Program-made: the position numbers and the translations under genes
IMG/VR virus record: IMGVR_UViG_3300009168_000060
Location: 1 to 44,780 of that record
Length of the DNA stretch: 44,780 nucleotides
Source of the DNA: a virus
Direction: 5' to 3' (one strand)
Part shown: positions 6,181 to 15,427 of the stretch, one piece after another
Position numbering within the stretch: the first letter of the stretch is position 1
Layout of the letters: each line of letters opens with the position of its first letter
Notes under the pieces: model-generated
The model's input: only the letters and a program-made list of their open reading frames with translations
What the model was told of the DNA's origin: nothing
Database searches by the model: none

Positions 6181-8217
6181 ATGCCATTCGATTACGGTTC
6201 ATTCTTTACGCCTAGATTTCCTGTGCTATCGCAGATTAAACGTGATAGAAGTAATGAACCGCTCGGCCCGGAACTTCCACCAGAATTAATTAATAAATAT
6301 GCAATGGAAGAACAGGAACAGTTACCTGAGTGGAAAAAGAAAGTACGTGGATTATTTGAAAGTGGAGTAGACGCAACAGCAGGAATGTTAGGCTTACCTG
6401 CTTATCCTGAAACTAAATCATACGGAATGGGTGAGTTAACTAATGCAGGTATTCCGTTTCTTGCATTAGGTAAGAAATTAGGATTACCTGAAATAAGTGG
6501 TAAACCTGTTGTATGGCGGGGCGACCCAGGAATTAGTGAGGCAAGTAAGACATATAAAGATATTAACCAACAGTACTTTAACTTACAAGATACACTAGGT
6601 TATATGGGGCACGCGGCGGAAAATCCTAACTACGCTATTAAAAATTACATGTATAGAAAGGGAAGTCCTTACAGACCTACTCAAGTTGAAAGTTATGGAT
6701 ACAATCCAGCAGCAAGACCAAACTTAACAGCAGTAACCGCACCATCATCAAGAAATGCTGTAGACGTAACCAGATTACCTGAAGATCTTGAAGATGTTGA
6801 GAAACTTGTAAATGGACTTAAAATGTGGGACCCAAGAAGAAGTCCATTTGGTTCAGGAGAAAGATTAGATAAGCAAAAAGCACAGGAATTAGCTGAAGAA
6901 ATTCCAAGTTTATGGAGATTACAGCAACCAATTGATAAAAAGTTAAGGGAAGGTGTTCCTTTAACTATGAGAGAGCAGCGAGATTTAGATCATATAGGTG
7001 ATATGATGGATAATATCCGCGTACCACTTAATGATCCTGAAATTACTGATAAATTAGGATTTGATGCGATACGATATACCGATGTAGGCAATACCTCATG
7101 GGCATTTCCAGACGTAAGTAAAATGGAAACACCGTGGGGCACGAAACTTGGTCAGAAATCAATGGGTGATTATCGTTATCGCGTTACTACAGCAGACAAT
7201 GTAAATGCGGGTACGTGGCAGGAAAGAATAAGAAAAGAAGATTTAGGATACTTTAAGACCCAAGAAGAAGCAATGAGAGCTGCTGCAGAATACGGTCCGG
7301 GACATAGAGTATATAGAGGTAGTAGAAGTGATGCTAGTCCATTAGTAACTGTTCCTGGTGAAAAGAATATTGACGTTAAGCGTAATAGGATACCGGGTCT
7401 TGAAGATTACTTGAGTAGGGATAAAGGAATACAGCAACAAATTAGTAATACTGCTGTAAAGAAATATCCTATTGCTGGTGAAAAATCACTTCAAGACGGA
7501 TACGCAAAGAAAATGTATAAAGATAGCTATGAAAATTTGAATGACTGGCAAAAATGGGATATTGATTCAAAAATAAAGAATGACCAGAGTTCTATTTATA
7601 AGGATGATACTGAACTAGAGGACATATTTGATCAGCTTGGTAAGAATCTTGAGAAGGAAACTGGTGTTGGTCTTGATGATTTTGAAGCTGATGATTATTT
7701 AAAGGAACCCGGAGCTAATCAAGACCTAATTGATAAGCTTTATGTTAATCCCTTAAAACTAGACACAACACCGGGGCAAATTCAGAAATTTAAGAATGAA
7801 GGCGTGTCTTACAATAGTGTAGCCGACCATTTTTATGATACTGAATATAAATATCTTGATGAATATGAACAAAAGCACGTAAAAGATTTCACTGATTGGA
7901 TTGAAAAAGGTGCTCCGGTTAAAGAATTAAGTGGTACTGGATGGAAACATTATAGTGGTCCAGGTAGTGAAGTAAAGTCGTCAATGGGCACTAAAGAATT
8001 TTCAGTCGAATTACCTGAATATGAAGATGTGATGGGCACGGCGCAGAAGTCAAAGACATATAAAGTTACTGATGAGGATATACAGAAGTTTGCTAAGAAG
8101 GACTATCTTCTCGATGAAATAGCTGAACATTATTACGGTAGAAGTTTTAAAGACTTAGATAAAGATGAAGCAGAGTTTATAGCGGACGTGCATTATAGAG
8201 CACAAATAATAAAATGA
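6181..8217 (+). CDS. Large polyvalent protein with an ADP-ribosyltransferase-like region, 678 aa
   Basis: Two segments resemble the toxin-like ART domains found in phage polyvalent proteins: VVWRGDPG followed by GYMGHAAENPNYAIKNY (about 108-155), and later LGFDAIRYTDVGNTSWAFPD (about 287-306). In the family as I recall it, these correspond to the first-strand Arg, a G-x-H-F/G block and the LGYDGI.Y...SY/W.FDP block. The C-terminal 250 residues are charged and unassigned. Arg is often AGA and Gly often GGA, unlike the CGT/GGT preference of the portal gene, which hints at separate origin. Its place between TerL and portal suggests a virion-associated protein, perhaps injected. Catalytic residues are not certain, so the enzyme call is tentative. 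Confidence 0.5.
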   Translation: MPFDYGSFFTPRFPVLSQIKRDRSNEPLGPELPPELINKYAMEEQEQLPEWKKKVRGLFESGVDATAGMLGLPAYPETKSYGMGELTNAGIPFLALGKKLGLPEISGKPVVWRGDPGISEASKTYKDINQQYFNLQDTLGYMGHAAENPNYAIKNYMYRKGSPYRPTQVESYGYNPAARPNLTAVTAPSSRNAVDVTRLPEDLEDVEKLVNGLKMWDPRRSPFGSGERLDKQKAQELAEEIPSLWRLQQPIDKKLREGVPLTMREQRDLDHIGDMMDNIRVPLNDPEITDKLGFDAIRYTDVGNTSWAFPDVSKMETPWGTKLGQKSMGDYRYRVTTADNVNAGTWQERIRKEDLGYFKTQEEAMRAAAEYGPGHRVYRGSRSDASPLVTVPGEKNIDVKRNRIPGLEDYLSRDKGIQQQISNTAVKKYPIAGEKSLQDGYAKKMYKDSYENLNDWQKWDIDSKIKNDQSSIYKDDTELEDIFDQLGKNLEKETGVGLDDFEADDYLKEPGANQDLIDKLYVNPLKLDTTPGQIQKFKNEGVSYNSVADHFYDTEYKYLDEYEQKHVKDFTDWIEKGAPVKELSGTGWKHYSGPGSEVKSSMGTKEFSVELPEYEDVMGTAQKSKTYKVTDEDIQKFAKKDYLLDEIAEHYYGRSFKDLDKDEAEFIADVHYRAQIIK

Positions 8218-10400
8218 TAAAGAAAGTCGATAAAGAAGTTCAGGACGAACTCAAAACAATCCTGAAAAATCTACAGACACGTGACCAAGCTGTACGTGAT
8301 AGACAATTGCGTACATTGAAGTTACTCGACTTGTATTGGAAGAACATACAAAACGTATTTTGGGATGAACGTGCTAAGGACTGGCGTTCTGTTAATGACC
8401 AAGACCTTAACGCGGAACTTGATACTTATTATGCTGATAAAGTCATTAATATTTACCGAGCACATGGTGAGAGCATAATTGCTGCTCTGTCACAGGACTT
8501 ACCATCGACTATATTTGTACCTGACGATGGCGAGAATATAAACGATTGTAGGACTGCTGAAGCATGGTCACAAATATCGGCATTAATCGCAAGACAACAG
8601 AAGTCTATACTACTACTGATTCGTGCATTATACTTGATGTACAACCAGGGAACTGTAGCAGCATACGTATATTCGAAAACAAGTCCGGAAAATGGTCAAT
8701 ACGACGTCCCAACATATGGAAAGAGGACTCAGTACAACGATTTTCATATATGTCCTACTTGTGGTCATGACTTATCAGCTTCTATACGTGATGAGGACGA
8801 AGCTACAACTGATATAGGGCCAACACAATGCGAATACTGTGGTCAGACTGTAATACCAATCATAGACACTGTTGAGGAAGAAGTACCAGCCATAATAGGT
8901 TATGAACAGAAAGATAAACCGCGGCCATGTATTGAAGTTTACGGTAGTTTGAACGTAAGAATTCCACATTTCAATCGTAATCAAAAAGAGTGTGGATACC
9001 TTATATTAGAGACAGAATCTGATAAAGAATACGCACAAGAGATAGCTGGTGACGACATAGCAATAGGAAACAGTGGTAATGAATACGAAACTGGTAGATG
9101 GGCACGTATTGAATCAGAGTTTGATTGGGAAGAAACTGCTGAAATAGTTACATGGCGCCGAGCTTGGTTAAGACCGTGGCAATTTAATAAATCTTCATCG
9201 CCGGAAATGACTAAAAAGCTTAAAAAGTTGTTTCCACATGGCGTTTACATGCTCTTAATGAATGACCAATTTGTGGAATGTGGTGATGAGTCGTTAGATG
9301 ATCATTGGATTCTTACGCAGTCGCCACTTTCTAATTTCGTTCATTCGGAGCCACTTGGTCTTCCTGTAAAACCCGTACAGGATATGAGAAGTGAAGTTGT
9401 GATTTTGCAACTACAGTCAATGGAGTATGGTATACCTGAAACGTGGGCGGACCCTGCTGTAGTAGATTTTGAGAATTATAACAAAACTGAAGCCGCGCCG
9501 GGCCAAGTTTATCCTGTAAAGAGTATGCCGCCTGGTAGAGCATTAGGTGACGCATTTACAACACTAAAAACAGCAGTTTATCCGAAAGAAGCAGAGGAAT
9601 TCAAGAAAACACTGGATGCGGATGGACAATTTGTATTAGGAGATTTTCCATCAATATATGGCGGTGTTCAATCTGGTGGAAGTAAGACCTACGCAGAATA
9701 TAGTGCATCTCAAGCACGGGCCTTACAAAGATTATCAATCAGTTGGAAAGTACTATCTGTATGGTGGGCACAAGTTACAGAGAAAGCTACCCGTATATTC
9801 ATTAACGAAATGCGTGAAGACGAGAAAATGGTCAAGAAGTCTGGTTCTAATTGGGTGAATGTTTGGATTAGAAGGGCGGACCTTCATGGTAAGATAGGTA
9901 GTGTTGAACCTGAGACTAATAGTGCGTTTCCAATGAGTTTTACACAAAAGAAAGACGCTCTCGTAAAACTAATGGAATACAAAGATCCTGCCGTAGTAAG
10001 TGTAATTACGCATCCTGAAAATGCTGGTGTAGTTGCTAAGTATCTCGGCTTTCCTGAGCTGTATATTCCTGGTGATGATAGTCGTAATAAACAGCTTAAC
10101 GAAATTCAGGATATGCTTGAGGGTATTCAAGTTCAAGTAGACCCAGACCTAGATGACCATAATATTGAATACATGGCATGTACTGCATGGATGAACAGTC
10201 CATATGGTCAAGATGCAAAACTAACCAATCTTGAAGGTTTCAATATGGTTAGGGAACATGCACGAGCACATAAAGAGGTAATGGCTGCTTTAGAACAACA
10301 ACAGGCTGAAATGGGTGTTGTTGATGATGCTGAGGGCAAGGAAATAGATCCTTTAGCCCAAACTGAACAAATGGCACAAGGAGATACTAATGTTGCTTAA
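8214..10400 (+). CDS. Portal protein, 728 aa, with zinc-ribbon insertion
   Basis: This is the dodecameric channel at the capsid vertex through which DNA enters and leaves. The call rests on size, position after TerL and before the scaffold, and a typical portal pattern: a helical N-terminal wing, a central region with long helices (DMRSEVVILQLQSMEYGIPE), and a Gln/Glu-rich C-terminal tail. An unusual insertion at about 178-212 holds CPTC and CEYC pairs (C180, C183, C206, C209), a zinc ribbon. The ATG overlaps the previous stop by four bases (ATGA), with no strong ribosome binding site, so coupling is likely. Confidence 0.85.
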   Translation: MIKKVDKEVQDELKTILKNLQTRDQAVRDRQLRTLKLLDLYWKNIQNVFWDERAKDWRSVNDQDLNAELDTYYADKVINIYRAHGESIIAALSQDLPSTIFVPDDGENINDCRTAEAWSQISALIARQQKSILLLIRALYLMYNQGTVAAYVYSKTSPENGQYDVPTYGKRTQYNDFHICPTCGHDLSASIRDEDEATTDIGPTQCEYCGQTVIPIIDTVEEEVPAIIGYEQKDKPRPCIEVYGSLNVRIPHFNRNQKECGYLILETESDKEYAQEIAGDDIAIGNSGNEYETGRWARIESEFDWEETAEIVTWRRAWLRPWQFNKSSSPEMTKKLKKLFPHGVYMLLMNDQFVECGDESLDDHWILTQSPLSNFVHSEPLGLPVKPVQDMRSEVVILQLQSMEYGIPETWADPAVVDFENYNKTEAAPGQVYPVKSMPPGRALGDAFTTLKTAVYPKEAEEFKKTLDADGQFVLGDFPSIYGGVQSGGSKTYAEYSASQARALQRLSISWKVLSVWWAQVTEKATRIFINEMREDEKMVKKSGSNWVNVWIRRADLHGKIGSVEPETNSAFPMSFTQKKDALVKLMEYKDPAVVSVITHPENAGVVAKYLGFPELYIPGDDSRNKQLNEIQDMLEGIQVQVDPDLDDHNIEYMACTAWMNSPYGQDAKLTNLEGFNMVREHARAHKEVMAALEQQQAEMGVVDDAEGKEIDPLAQTEQMAQGDTNVA

Positions 10401-11703
10401 TTTTATTCGTTTACTTCCTTTTTATTCACCGGATGAATCAGGTGGCGGTACAGATTTTATGTCCGGTGCGCTTGGCGATTTAGGTGAATTTGATTCAGGC
10501 GAAGCGCCTGATAAAAATAATGACGGTATAGAAGACGTTGATGATTCTGACGAATTAGATGAAGATACGAAAGACGAAGACGTAGATGAAGATAAACCTA
10601 TACGTGATATTAAGTCCGGCGATGTAGATAGTAATGAAGACGAGAAGAAAGACGAAAAAACAGATGATGAGAAAAAAGAGGATGAAAAGAAAACTGACGA
10701 TAAAAGAGTTGAGATTGAAGCAAAAGACCTTACACCCCGTGCTCTCAAAGAGTCGTATCCTAAGATTTTTAAAGAATTCCCAGAGCTAAAGGATGTAATT
10801 TTCCAGAATCGTGAGTATAACAAAATATTTGGTTCTGTAGAGGATGCAACTGAAGCAAGGGAAAAAGCAGCAATTTTAGACGATATTTCAGCCACAACAT
10901 TACGTGGAGACCCTACAGAATTAATCGCCGCGCTCGAAAAGACTGAAAGAGGTAAGACTGAAGAATTTACTACAAATTTGCTTACTGATATTAGACGTAA
11001 TAACAGTGATATGTATTACCGTATTACTGATCCCGTTATTGCATCAGCGTTGAAAGCTGCGGAAAGTCATGCTAGTAGAAGTGGTGATAAGAATCTACTT
11101 CTCGCTACTAAATATTTATCGAATTTCGTGTTCGGCGCGCAAGAGATACCAGCTTTTAACGGCACAAAACGTAAGGAAATGGACCCTGAACGTATTAAAT
11201 TTGAAAGAGAACGTGAGGCCGAGCAAAATGCGAGGTATCAAGAACATCAAAAGACAATATACGATTATACTGAGAAAAAGCTAGACGAAATGATTCGAGA
11301 AGGACTTGATCCTGATAACGTGTACAACAATTTTGTTAAAGAAGCACTTGCTGATAAAGTAATGTCACGTATTGGTCAGACATTGAAAGCCGATAAAGCT
11401 TTTCAGGGTCAAATGTCAGCATTGTGGAAAAAAGCACATAAAGAAGGCTTTACTCGTGAATCTAAGCAGCGAATTGCACAGACGTATTTGAGTAAGGCTA
11501 AGAGAATTATGCCTGCAATTCGTAGCAAGATTCGTGGTGAGGCTAAAACTGATGGTCAACGTAACGGTGAAAGAAAAGATGAGAAGAAAGTAATTACGTC
11601 AGGCGGTGGTGGTGGCGGAAATAATCAAAAAAGAATTCCAAACGATCCTAAGAAGATAGATTGGAAGAATACTACTGATGAAGATATTTTAGGTTCTCCC
11701 TAA
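10390..11703 (+). CDS. Scaffolding-type protein, 437 aa
   Basis: Lies between portal and major capsid protein, the usual scaffold position. After a short hydrophobic start it has an extremely acidic, disordered region (about 35-100, Asp/Glu/Lys runs), then long charged helices (about 100-370) and a Lys/Gly-rich C-terminus with a GGGGGGNN spacer. Scaffolds direct procapsid assembly and exit or are cleaved. AAGGAGA five bases before the ATG supports the start, which overlaps the portal end by 11 bases. No protease motif was seen, so a fused protease is unlikely. Confidence 0.8.
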   Translation: MLLNFIRLLPFYSPDESGGGTDFMSGALGDLGEFDSGEAPDKNNDGIEDVDDSDELDEDTKDEDVDEDKPIRDIKSGDVDSNEDEKKDEKTDDEKKEDEKKTDDKRVEIEAKDLTPRALKESYPKIFKEFPELKDVIFQNREYNKIFGSVEDATEAREKAAILDDISATTLRGDPTELIAALEKTERGKTEEFTTNLLTDIRRNNSDMYYRITDPVIASALKAAESHASRSGDKNLLLATKYLSNFVFGAQEIPAFNGTKRKEMDPERIKFEREREAEQNARYQEHQKTIYDYTEKKLDEMIREGLDPDNVYNNFVKEALADKVMSRIGQTLKADKAFQGQMSALWKKAHKEGFTRESKQRIAQTYLSKAKRIMPAIRSKIRGEAKTDGQRNGERKDEKKVITSGGGGGGNNQKRIPNDPKKIDWKNTTDEDILGSP

Positions 11704-11821
11704 ATAGCGAATCGCACTTAAAATCCGTGTGGTGCTACGGGCTTGATGGGTATTAACCTAATAAACATGAATATGAAACATAACATGCGAGGTGCTAAGA
11801 TAGTGAACTGGAGATAAGAAA

Positions 11822-13114
11822 ATGCCAACAGACGAATCAGATGTGCTTGCAAATGAATTGGAACGCACACATCCAAAAGTAGGTCTAGTTTTTGAGCGTG
11901 AAGGTACGTTTATCCAGACAATACTTAAACGACCTGCAACTGAAACGTCAGCTAGAGATATGAGAGTACCACTTGAATTACGTCCAGGTGGTAAATTCGG
12001 ACATTTCAATCCTGATGGTGGTGGTCTTGGTAGAGGTACTGGTCCAAAGTTTGATAAGGGTCTTATTCCTGTAGCCTATAATAAAATGGGTGTGGAATGG
12101 ACTCGTAAATCAGATTGGGCTACGGACTCAGCACGAAAAGCAGTTCTCAGTACATTTCGTCATCTCGTAGCTACATCAATGGCAGAATATCGCAAACATA
12201 TGGATAATTTGGCTATGGGTGATGGCACGGGTACGGTCGGTACTATTACTGCTGTAGCTACTGCCGGTGGTAAAGACACATATACGTTTGATGATATTAC
12301 TGGTGATGGATTTGACATAAGATTATTGAGAGACGCATCTTTCTATAGCGTATACAATGCTGCACTAACTGTTAGGAAACCTTTCAGCACTCTCGGCGCG
12401 GTAGCTGGTGAGGGTCCAATTGAATTTTATGACATTGGTAATAAACAGGTCAGATTCAATGCGACAGTAGCAGCACCAGCAATACCGACTGATAAAGTTG
12501 TTGTCAGCGGATTGACTGCAACTCCACCTGTATCATTGCTTGGTGTTATGTATCATCATTCGGATGCATCTACCGGCACATGGCTCGGCCTCGACAGAGG
12601 TACATTGCCACAAGTACGTGCTAATAGAGTTAATGCGGCCGGTGCTGCATTTGCTCTACCATTTGCTCGGCAAGCGATAAACAAATCAGGTAATAGAGTT
12701 GGAAAAGATGCGCTATCCACAATGAAAGCATGGATGCATCCTGTTCAGCAAGACGCATACGAACGTACTGGTCAACTTGTGAGCGTAATCAATATGACTA
12801 CGAAATCACAAGGTCTCAATATGTATTTTGACCAGAACAATATGCAACTTGCGGGAGCACCAGTACGTACTCACTTTAGCTGGAATAAGAGGCGTATTGA
12901 CTTCATTGTTGAATCCAATTGGGGTCGCAGTGAAGTTCAGCCTGTAGGTTACTATACAGATAAACAGGGCCGTAAGTTTTTCGAGATTCGTGACACAGAT
13001 GGCGGTGTTGCGGCTGCTGATATTTTCTATATTGCATCTGGAATGAATATTTTCGTAATGAATCCTGCTGGTGAGACCTATATCGACGGTCTTGCTATTC
13101 CGTCTGGTTATTAA
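11822..13114 (+). CDS. Major capsid protein (HK97-fold type), 430 aa
   Basis: Position after the scaffold, length and composition fit a major capsid protein. An N-terminal helical arm is followed by an extended Gly-rich E-loop-like stretch (VPLELRPGGKFGHFNPDGGG, about 40-62). Then come a spine helix (DSARKAVLSTFRHLVATSMAEYR), beta-rich P/A-domain segments and a hydrophobic C-terminal tail. It has its own 118-base upstream spacer, a good GGAG ribosome binding site and a hairpin terminator downstream (13171-13201), consistent with high expression. I saw no obvious N-terminal cleavage motif. Confidence 0.9.
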   Translation: MPTDESDVLANELERTHPKVGLVFEREGTFIQTILKRPATETSARDMRVPLELRPGGKFGHFNPDGGGLGRGTGPKFDKGLIPVAYNKMGVEWTRKSDWATDSARKAVLSTFRHLVATSMAEYRKHMDNLAMGDGTGTVGTITAVATAGGKDTYTFDDITGDGFDIRLLRDASFYSVYNAALTVRKPFSTLGAVAGEGPIEFYDIGNKQVRFNATVAAPAIPTDKVVVSGLTATPPVSLLGVMYHHSDASTGTWLGLDRGTLPQVRANRVNAAGAAFALPFARQAINKSGNRVGKDALSTMKAWMHPVQQDAYERTGQLVSVINMTTKSQGLNMYFDQNNMQLAGAPVRTHFSWNKRRIDFIVESNWGRSEVQPVGYYTDKQGRKFFEIRDTDGGVAAADIFYIASGMNIFVMNPAGETYIDGLAIPSGY

Positions 13115-13170
13115 GGAAATTTACTGATTGTTTCTAGCGAAAAGCTGGAGGGTACAATTAGTAAATCGGG

Positions 13171-13201
13171 TAGGGTAGTGTACCAGTCATGCGCTACCCT
13201 A
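13171..13201 (+). terminator. Hairpin terminator after the major capsid gene
   Basis: TAGGGTAG (13171-13178) pairs perfectly with CTACCCTA (13194-13201) around a 15-base loop and is followed by a T-rich stretch (TTCGTTATTCTTT). It lies about 55 bases after the capsid stop codon and fits a partial terminator that raises capsid mRNA over downstream genes. Confidence 0.7.
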
Positions 13202-13252
13202 TTCGTTATTCTTTATACGGATATACATTAATCAGTACGAAAGTGAGGAAAA

Positions 13253-13540
13253 ATGTTCCCAGGAATGGTCTCGAAAAGAAGTTACATGCAACGTACCGCG
13301 GCAGCTACAATTGGTGTTGATACTGATGTTGTAGGTCTTAAAGGCACTACACAAGTGAACACTATTACTGGTGCGTTATCAGAGTACTCAAGTAAGGTAA
13401 CGATTATTCCGTTAGACGGTGCGGTAATATTCGGTACTACGGGAAATATACTGGTCGGCGCTACTGTAGCACAAAATCGTCCATGCGACTTTACATGGAT
13501 TCCGTCTCTCAAAAAGTGGGTAATTGGTCCGATTTCGTAA
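13253..13540 (+). CDS. Small beta-rich protein, 95 aa, possible head decoration
   Basis: Almost all beta strands and turns: TGALSEYSSKVTIIPLDGAV, then GTTGNILVGATVAQNRPCDFTWIPSLKKWVIG. This pattern (a non-polar strand, a 'GNI' turn, then a final 'W' strand) resembles the closing domain of trimeric beta-structured phage proteins. AGTGAGG precedes the ATG. Its place after the capsid gene suggests a decoration or head-fibre protein. No family could be named with confidence. Confidence 0.7.
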   Translation: MFPGMVSKRSYMQRTAAATIGVDTDVVGLKGTTQVNTITGALSEYSSKVTIIPLDGAVIFGTTGNILVGATVAQNRPCDFTWIPSLKKWVIGPIS

Positions 13541-13561
13541 TGGGTCATAAAGAGGCCGTCA

Positions 13562-14110
13562 ATGGAATCCATATCGGTAATTAATAAACGGTTAATTGAA
13601 CGATTCGGCAAATCCATTGACGGCCGAGCTAATTTCAGAGTTGTATTCAGTGACACGCAATTCGAGAAAAGGTATGGCACATTTGAAGTTTTTTGTGGAC
13701 CAATTTGGTTGAGAGAAGAAACGTGTCTTAAGGAAGTTCCCAAGTACGATTATATAGACGGAAAGCATGTTTTAGAAGAATTAAAGTATGGGGATTTTCC
13801 AGATCAACCATTCGTTACGTCATCATATGAGCCTCTATGGACATTTATGGATGCTCAACGAAACGCATTATACCCAATATGGGAAGCCGTTGAGATAGTT
13901 GTAGTTAGTAGGTTAGAAGGTGTTCGTAAGGCTTTACATGGTGTTCGACGTGACTTTAAGAAAGAACAACAAGAAGAAAAAGAACGAGATATAGCTGAGA
14001 CAGAAGCATTACTATTTGGTGGCTCGGACGGCGTGCATGACATGAAGAATCAAAAGGTAAATTTCGTACCACCAGTATTTCTCAACAATAATAGTGGAGA
14101 TAAGCGATGA
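13562..14110 (+). CDS. Hypothetical protein, 182 aa
   Basis: Not recognised. The N-terminal 110 residues are mixed alpha/beta and rich in aromatics (GTFEVFCGPIWLREETCLK). A charged helix follows at about 115-150 (RRDFKKEQQEEKERDIAETE), then a polar tail. The ATG has GAGG about nine bases upstream. It overlaps the next gene by four bases (ATGA). Its place between capsid and adaptor suggests a head-completion or minor structural protein, by position only. Confidence 0.75.
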   Translation: MESISVINKRLIERFGKSIDGRANFRVVFSDTQFEKRYGTFEVFCGPIWLREETCLKEVPKYDYIDGKHVLEELKYGDFPDQPFVTSSYEPLWTFMDAQRNALYPIWEAVEIVVVSRLEGVRKALHGVRRDFKKEQQEEKERDIAETEALLFGGSDGVHDMKNQKVNFVPPVFLNNNSGDKR

Positions 14111-14778
14111 ACGAGAATGAATATGATATTTGCACGGTTGTTTCATGTATGCCGTTTCCGATTCACAAACTAATACCACACGTGAATCCGTCCTTCTATT
14201 ATGTTCCAGAAGTTAAGGACGGCTTTAATGACTGTGTAGTATCTCATATCGGACCTGCTGTATGTTGGTGGTATGCAGGAAATGATTTAGGTCCAGGTGG
14301 TGATGGATGGATTTCTAGGCCGATGCTTTCACGTGAGATTGCTGAAGCCATAGTACGTGACGAGGTTAATTCCTGTATCAATATAAACGTAGGGTACTCA
14401 CAACCTGCTCTAATGTTTTTAGTAGGTAGACTTGATAAGGTAGAAGTAATAGCTAAACACTTCAAGCAGCTCACTGAAATACGTGATATGCAAAGACGTT
14501 GGTTCATGGAATTAGTTAGGCAGGCGGACATTGATTACGCGCAAATCAAATCGCCGGGTGTTGTTAGTGAACTACAGAGAAAAGCAGCGAAAGCACTCAA
14601 TTTACGTAACAAGCCGTGGGACATTAATTCGGAAGTTGAAAATGTTATGGCTTGTCCTATGTGTCAGACTATTGTCAATCCTAAGGCGATAATTTGTTCG
14701 AATTGTAATTACGTATTGAATCAAGACTTGTGGGAGAAAAATAAGGATAGATTTGTTAATGTCAATGCTAAGGGGTAA
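14107..14778 (+). CDS. Hypothetical protein with C-terminal zinc ribbon, 223 aa
   Basis: The N-terminal 170 residues are unassigned mixed alpha/beta sequence with several aromatics (CWWYAGNDLGPGGDGWI). Near residues 191-209 two Cys pairs (ACPMCQTIVNPKAIICSNC) make a clear zinc ribbon. It starts with an ATGA overlap with the preceding gene, so the two are co-translated and probably act together. Its position in the head-tail connector block suggests a structural or assembly role. Confidence 0.75.
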   Translation: MNENEYDICTVVSCMPFPIHKLIPHVNPSFYYVPEVKDGFNDCVVSHIGPAVCWWYAGNDLGPGGDGWISRPMLSREIAEAIVRDEVNSCININVGYSQPALMFLVGRLDKVEVIAKHFKQLTEIRDMQRRWFMELVRQADIDYAQIKSPGVVSELQRKAAKALNLRNKPWDINSEVENVMACPMCQTIVNPKAIICSNCNYVLNQDLWEKNKDRFVNVNAKG

Positions 14779-14783
14779 TTAAA

Positions 14784-15422
14784 ATGGAAGTAGAAGATGT
14801 TTGTAAGTTAGCTAGAGTACTTCTGAATGATGTCGGTATTCAGCTATATACCAATGACGTCATGCTTCCATTCGTTCAACTTGCTTATGGTGAGGCGGAG
14901 AAACATCTTACGGTTAATGGCATAGGTGCTGTTAAAGAATTGTCTCAAGTTGTTCCTATATTGACGGGAACGAAAGCCATAACGATTAACGAAATTAACG
15001 ACATGGTTATTCCTATTCATTTATCCGAACGCGGTCAAGGTGATACAGATTTTTCACCAATGACTATGGGTAAATGGGAAAGTAATACGCCCGGCCCTAT
15101 ATTAGGTAGATGGGTATGGAGAGAAAACGAAATTAAACTTAACGGTGCTACTGGCAACAGAGAAGTACTCGTAAAGTACATGAAAGGTTTTCCATTACTC
15201 AATAACGAAAATTCGCCTATCCTTATTAACAGTAGTTTGGAATTCCTATCATATCGTTCGGCGTCATTAGCATCTAGATACATTGGTAGCAATATCAGTA
15301 GGGCAGATGCATTAGACATTGATGCTGGTCGTCTGTTACCAGTAATGATTGCTACTGAAATAAAGAATACACAATCATTACCTGTGCGCAGACGCCCATT
15401 TAGAACTATTCTAAGCAGGTAA
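14784..15422 (+). CDS. Head-tail adaptor candidate, 212 aa
   Basis: The N-terminus (DVCKLARVLLNDVGIQLYTN, then LPFVQLAYGEAEKHLTVNG) matches the helical opening I associate with podovirus adaptor proteins that bind below the portal. A beta-rich middle and a helical C-terminus (SYRSASLASRYIGSN) follow. Size and its place directly before the nozzle-like gene agree. The identification is by pattern and order, not by a diagnostic motif. Confidence 0.65.
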   Translation: MEVEDVCKLARVLLNDVGIQLYTNDVMLPFVQLAYGEAEKHLTVNGIGAVKELSQVVPILTGTKAITINEINDMVIPIHLSERGQGDTDFSPMTMGKWESNTPGPILGRWVWRENEIKLNGATGNREVLVKYMKGFPLLNNENSPILINSSLEFLSYRSASLASRYIGSNISRADALDIDAGRLLPVMIATEIKNTQSLPVRRRPFRTILSR

Positions 15423-15427
15423 CGACG

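Noticed and set aside
10422-10895. 157-aa Ser-rich open frame opposite the scaffold gene
   Set aside because: It is the mirror of the Asp/Glu/Lys codons of the scaffold; no start signal and no plausible fold.
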